From: Bryobacterales bacterium
GTDB lineage: Bacteria > Acidobacteriota > Terriglobia > Bryobacterales > Bryobacteraceae
Reading direction: 5' to 3'
Assembly (NCBI GenBank): GCA_947446025.1
Contig: CANFEY010000001.1
Coordinates: forward strand, 62,001 to 126,000
DNA: 64,000 bases
The translations under genes and the position numbers were made by a program. The notes under the pieces are model-generated. The model did no database searches. It worked only from the letters and a program-made list of their open reading frames with translations, and had not been told where the DNA came from. Position 1 is the stretch's first letter. Every line of letters begins with the position of its first letter. Below, one piece after another: positions 61,116 to 64,000 of the stretch.

Positions 61116-62279
61116 CTAGCCAAGCTTGTTCAGCATTCCCGCCAATTCGTACAGCCCGATGGCTTCGGTGTTGTGGCGGATGGGGTAACGCTCCGTGCCA
61201 GAGTTCACCATGAAGCGCTGTGTGGCCTTCAGGTCCTCGCAACCGGCGTAGAAGCCCTTCTCCGGCCGCGAGGATTGGCCGCGTTTGATGTCGATTGCCC
61301 ACAGGCCGTGCCCCGGCATCTCCAGCACCAGGTCCACCTCCGCCCCGGCGGCCGTACGGTAGAACAGGGCTGCGGTTTGCGGAGGTGCCACACGGAGTAG
61401 ATTCTCGATGACGAATCCCTCCCAGCTATCTCCGCACACCGGGTGCCCCAGCAGGTCATCGTAGTCGCGGATGCGCAGCAGCGAATGCACCACGCCGCTA
61501 TCGCGGATGTAGACCTTTGGGGCTTTGATCAGCCGCTTGCCTGCGTTGGTTTGATACGGCTGCAAGCGGCGCACTAACATCAGGTCGACCAGCAAGTCGA
61601 GATAGCGGGCTACGGTCTTCCCGTCCACGGCGAGCCCCCGGGCGAGTTGCGCTGCGTTGAATAGGCCGCCCTGCACGTGCGCGAGCATGGTCCAAAAGCG
61701 CAGCAGCGTTGTCGCCGGAATGCGCAAGCCGAATTGCGGAATGTCGCGCTCCAGGTACGTGCGGATGAAGTCCTCCCGCCAAGTCATGCTGCCAGCGTCG
61801 TCCGGCGTGCTGAAAGCGTCCGGAAATCCGCCTCGCACCCAAAGTTTAGTGTGATTCTCCGGCGGCAACTCCAGCACGTCGAGCGGTCCCAGCTCCAGGT
61901 AAGAAATGCGCCCGGCAAGAGTCTCGGACTGGCGGAACAAATCGGACGAAGCCGAGCCCAGCAACAGGAATCGGCCAGAGCGCTTGCCCCGACGCCGACC
62001 CTGGTCAATGAGGCCTCGCAGGGTTTGAAACAGCTCTGGCACCCGCTGCACCTCATCCAGGATTACTAGGTCATCCTCGTGGGCCGTAAGGTAGGCTAGG
62101 CCGTCGCCGAGCTTCTCCCGGTCGGCAGGGGACTCTAAGTCTAGGTAAAAATTGCCTCTGGCGCCCGTCACTGCATGAGCAAGCGTAGTCTTTCCCGCTT
62201 GGCGGGGGCCAAGCAGGGCGACGGCGGGAATGTGCCTCAGGCGGTCCCAAACCTTTGATTCTATGCGCCGAGAGTACAT
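61116..62279 (-). CDS. AAA ATPase with DUF4143 C-terminal domain
   Basis: 387 residues from ATG 62279 (a TTG at 62300 would add seven residues). Walker A is ALLGPRQAGKTTLAHAV, Walker B LVILDEVQRVPELF and sensor FLLLGSASSDLFRQSETLAGR. A winged-helix-like part (RFWTMLAHVQGGLFNAAQLARGL) and a DUF4143 domain follow, with GAEVDLVLE and WAIDIKRG resembling a PD-(D/E)xK nuclease-like core. These ATPases are widespread, often in variable genome parts; their role is unknown. No partner gene lies next to it. Confidence 0.9.
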   Translation of the reverse strand: MYSRRIESKVWDRLRHIPAVALLGPRQAGKTTLAHAVTGARGNFYLDLESPADREKLGDGLAYLTAHEDDLVILDEVQRVPELFQTLRGLIDQGRRRGKRSGRFLLLGSASSDLFRQSETLAGRISYLELGPLDVLELPPENHTKLWVRGGFPDAFSTPDDAGSMTWREDFIRTYLERDIPQFGLRIPATTLLRFWTMLAHVQGGLFNAAQLARGLAVDGKTVARYLDLLVDLMLVRRLQPYQTNAGKRLIKAPKVYIRDSGVVHSLLRIRDYDDLLGHPVCGDSWEGFVIENLLRVAPPQTAALFYRTAAGAEVDLVLEMPGHGLWAIDIKRGQSSRPEKGFYAGCEDLKATQRFMVNSGTERYPIRHNTEAIGLYELAGMLNKLG

Positions 62280-62408
62280 GGATTTCTGATAACCATGCAA
62301 TTGCGTAATCTAACTCCATATTTGCATGGTTGAAACGTTCGCCTGAGCGATGCATCCTCTCCCATATCCGGTCCAACTCCGACGGGCCGGATCACCGGTG
62401 GCGGGGGA

Positions 62409-62438
62409 CGCGAGGTGCTGCTTCGGCGGTACCTCGCG
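62409..62438. other. intergenic hairpin
   Basis: CGCGAGGT (62409-62416) and ACCTCGCG (62431-62438) form a perfect 8-bp stem with a 14-base loop in the gap between the AAA ATPase and the next gene. It could be an operator or a structured leader for the rightward gene; no repeat partner is seen. Confidence 0.3.
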
Positions 62439-62472
62439 CATCGGGCGGCAAAATGTGGTCCAATCGACCTGT

Positions 62473-63327
62473 ATGAAGACCCTAGCCGCGATTCTTCTGG
62501 CCACGGTGCTCCCCGCTTCAGCGCAACTGGACCTCTCTGGAGTATGGGTGCCGGTATTTCACGAAGACCAACCGGAGCGCATCCCCGGCCCCGCGCTCGC
62601 CGATTTTGTTGGCTTGCCCGTTAACGATGCAGCGCGCAAATGGGCGCTGGCCTGGGACCCGGACCGGCTCACGGCCCAAGAGCACCAATGCCAGGTCCAC
62701 ACCGCGGCCTACATTTACCGCGGCCCTCTGTTGCTGCGCGTGTGGGATGAGCGCGATCTGCAAACGCAAAACATTGTTGCGCAGCGCCAGTACATCAACA
62801 ACTACGAGCAGAACCGCACCATCTACCTGGATGGCCGCCCGCACCCGCCGGACCACTATCCGCACACCTGGATGGGGTTCTCCACCGGCGAATGGCAAGG
62901 CAACGTGCTGACGGTCTACACCACGCACATCAAGCAGGGCTGGCACCGCCGCAACGGCCTGCCTTCGAGCGACCGCATCACGCTGACCGAACACTTCATC
63001 CGCCACGCTGACCACCTGACGCACGTCAGCATCGTCACCGACCCCGACTATCTGGAAGAGCCGCTCATCAAGAGTCAGGATTTCGTGCTCAGCCTGACAG
63101 CAGGCCTGGAAACGCAGGGCACCAATTTGCTGTCCAACTGGCTCTACCCCTGCGAGTACGTGGAAGAGGCACCCTGGCATCTCCGCGATCGCGTACAGAG
63201 TTTCACGCCGGGAGAAAATCCGTTCCTGGACGAATTCGCAAAGCAGAGCGGCATCCCGCGCGAGGCGGCGCTGGGCGGAGCCGCCACCATGTATCCCGAG
63301 TATCGCGAGACTTTGCCCCGTCGTTAA
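62473..63327 (+). CDS. secreted WEG(D/E)TLVV-family protein (paralogue F)
   Basis: 284 residues. ATG 62473 opens a signal peptide (MKTLAAILLATVLPASA); longer forms have no support. Family features are weaker: QLDLSGVWVPV, EHQCQVHTAAYIY, RTIYLDGRPHPP, GEWQGNVLTVYTTH, ITLTEHFIR, VTDPDYLEEP and LYPCEYVEE. GEWQGNVLTV takes the place of G-x-WEGDTLVV. It lies alone, upstream of the ketosynthase gene by 28 bases. Confidence 0.78.
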   Translation: MKTLAAILLATVLPASAQLDLSGVWVPVFHEDQPERIPGPALADFVGLPVNDAARKWALAWDPDRLTAQEHQCQVHTAAYIYRGPLLLRVWDERDLQTQNIVAQRQYINNYEQNRTIYLDGRPHPPDHYPHTWMGFSTGEWQGNVLTVYTTHIKQGWHRRNGLPSSDRITLTEHFIRHADHLTHVSIVTDPDYLEEPLIKSQDFVLSLTAGLETQGTNLLSNWLYPCEYVEEAPWHLRDRVQSFTPGENPFLDEFAKQSGIPREAALGGAATMYPEYRETLPRR

Positions 63328-63355
63328 TCCGCTTGCTACAGTTGAAGATTCACCA

Positions 63356-64000
63356 ATGCAAAAACGAATCGGGGTCTTCGGCTGGGGCATCGTCGCGCCG
63401 AAGTCGCCTAACATTGAAACCTTCCGCCGCAATCTGACTTCCTCGGATAGCTGGCTTGCGCCCTTCAACGGCTTTGGACCAGACAACTTCCTTGTGGGCA
63501 CCCCGGAGTTCGACTTTGCGGATTATCACGGTTGGGTGGGGGAGCGATTCGCGCCGCGGCATTTCCAGCGTTTGGTGGACAAGATGGACTACCCATCCCT
63601 CTATGCCGTGGGGGCGTTCATTCAATCCTTGGCACAGAATCCTGGCTTGGAACAGGTGTTGCAGGAATTGAAGGGTCAGGCGCACGTGTACGTCGGCACG
63701 GGGTTGGGCAGCCTGCACACCATCCACGACGCCAGTGTTGCTTTGTACGAATCGCAGCAGCAGTGGGATAAGTTTTGGGCGGGGCGCGAAGCTGGGCTGC
63801 AGGAATACCTGGACGAACTCGCGAAAATCGACGGCTTGGCAATTGAGGGCGGCATCGAGGCTGGCAAGCTCCACGCCATCCGCGAGAAGGAAAAGAGCCG
63901 CGTCCGGCTGCAGGAGAAATGGAGCGCTCCCGAACCTCCGTGGAATGTTTCCGCAAAGCTCATCTGGAACATTCACAACACGCCCGCGGCGCAGATTTCT
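63356..64000 (+). CDS. beta-ketoacyl synthase N-terminal part (partial)
   Basis: 215 codons are open from ATG 63356 to the edge of the window. The beginning RIGVFGWGIVAPKSPNIETFRRNLTSSDSWLAPFNGFG and AHVYVGTGLGSLHTI resemble the N-terminal part of ketoacyl synthases (KAS family), which condense acyl chains in fatty acid or polyketide synthesis. The active-site Cys would be after the window, so it is not seen. The call is tentative between KAS II-like and other thiolase-fold proteins. Confidence 0.7.
   Translation, partial: MQKRIGVFGWGIVAPKSPNIETFRRNLTSSDSWLAPFNGFGPDNFLVGTPEFDFADYHGWVGERFAPRHFQRLVDKMDYPSLYAVGAFIQSLAQNPGLEQVLQELKGQAHVYVGTGLGSLHTIHDASVALYESQQQWDKFWAGREAGLQEYLDELAKIDGLAIEGGIEAGKLHAIREKEKSRVRLQEKWSAPEPPWNVSAKLIWNIHNTPAAQIS

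Overview
The window looks like a chromosomal segment of an acidobacterium, most likely near the Solibacter/Bryobacter branch. This is inference from gene content, not from a marker tree. The DNA is GC-rich and packed, with no intergenic stretch over about 300 bases. It mixes housekeeping genes (gltX end, glnS, ppk, lpxA, gap, dcd, serC, serA, gatB, dgt) with many short secreted proteins typical of that group (DUF6152, NIPSNAP, a PQQ dehydrogenase, a YCF48-like protein). LpxA, P-ring and L-ring genes show a Gram-negative envelope. There is one tRNA, no rRNA, no CRISPR array, no intact insertion sequence and no prophage.

Layout. 1-3411: end of gltX, glnS and a carbamoyltransferase in one operon. 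3510-6248: a secreted unknown, a hairpin repeat, a methyltransferase, a NIPSNAP protein and a family 5 glycosidase. 6382-8972: cpaB-tadB-tadC, part of a Tad pilus system. 8975-12730: two DUF6152 genes and three members of a secreted family with a WEG(D/E)TLVV motif. 12824-24970: a YCF48-like protein, oligopeptidase B, a HAD phosphatase, a mannosyltransferase-like membrane protein, an orphan ABC binding protein with an extradiol dioxygenase, ppk, lpxA and an oxidase subunit III. 24987-35313: tRNA-Leu, a two-component pair coupled to an amidohydrolase, split transketolase, gap, dcd, serC-serA, and an antitoxin followed by the ruins of a zeta toxin. 35356-44593: PQQ dehydrogenase, a frameshifted DUF2278 gene, a six-gene operon of secreted proteins, an ABC ATPase and gatB. 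44856-47861: lipoprotein, dGTPase, TPR membrane protein. 47903-58863: two divergent flagellar operons, flgF-G-A-H-I-J leftward and fliK-flgD-flgE-fliN-O-P-Q-R-flhB rightward; flhB carries a frameshift. 58925-64000: BON protein, HEAT protein, AAA/DUF4143 ATPase, a sixth WEGDTLVV-type protein and the start of a beta-ketoacyl synthase.

Three things stand out. First, at least 14 genes have a TANNNT-like -10 hexamer exactly 6-8 bases before the start codon, so they are probably transcribed without a leader; at two divergent gene pairs the -10 boxes of the two strands overlap on the same bases. Second, the DUF6152/WEGDTLVV family is expanded (three and six copies), and one set forms an operon with a thioredoxin-like protein and a methyltransferase that carries a lipoprotein signal. 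Third, short hairpin repeats of at least four types sit between genes. Several reading frames are broken (flhB, DUF2278, zeta toxin); the first two are single-base events and could be sequencing errors.
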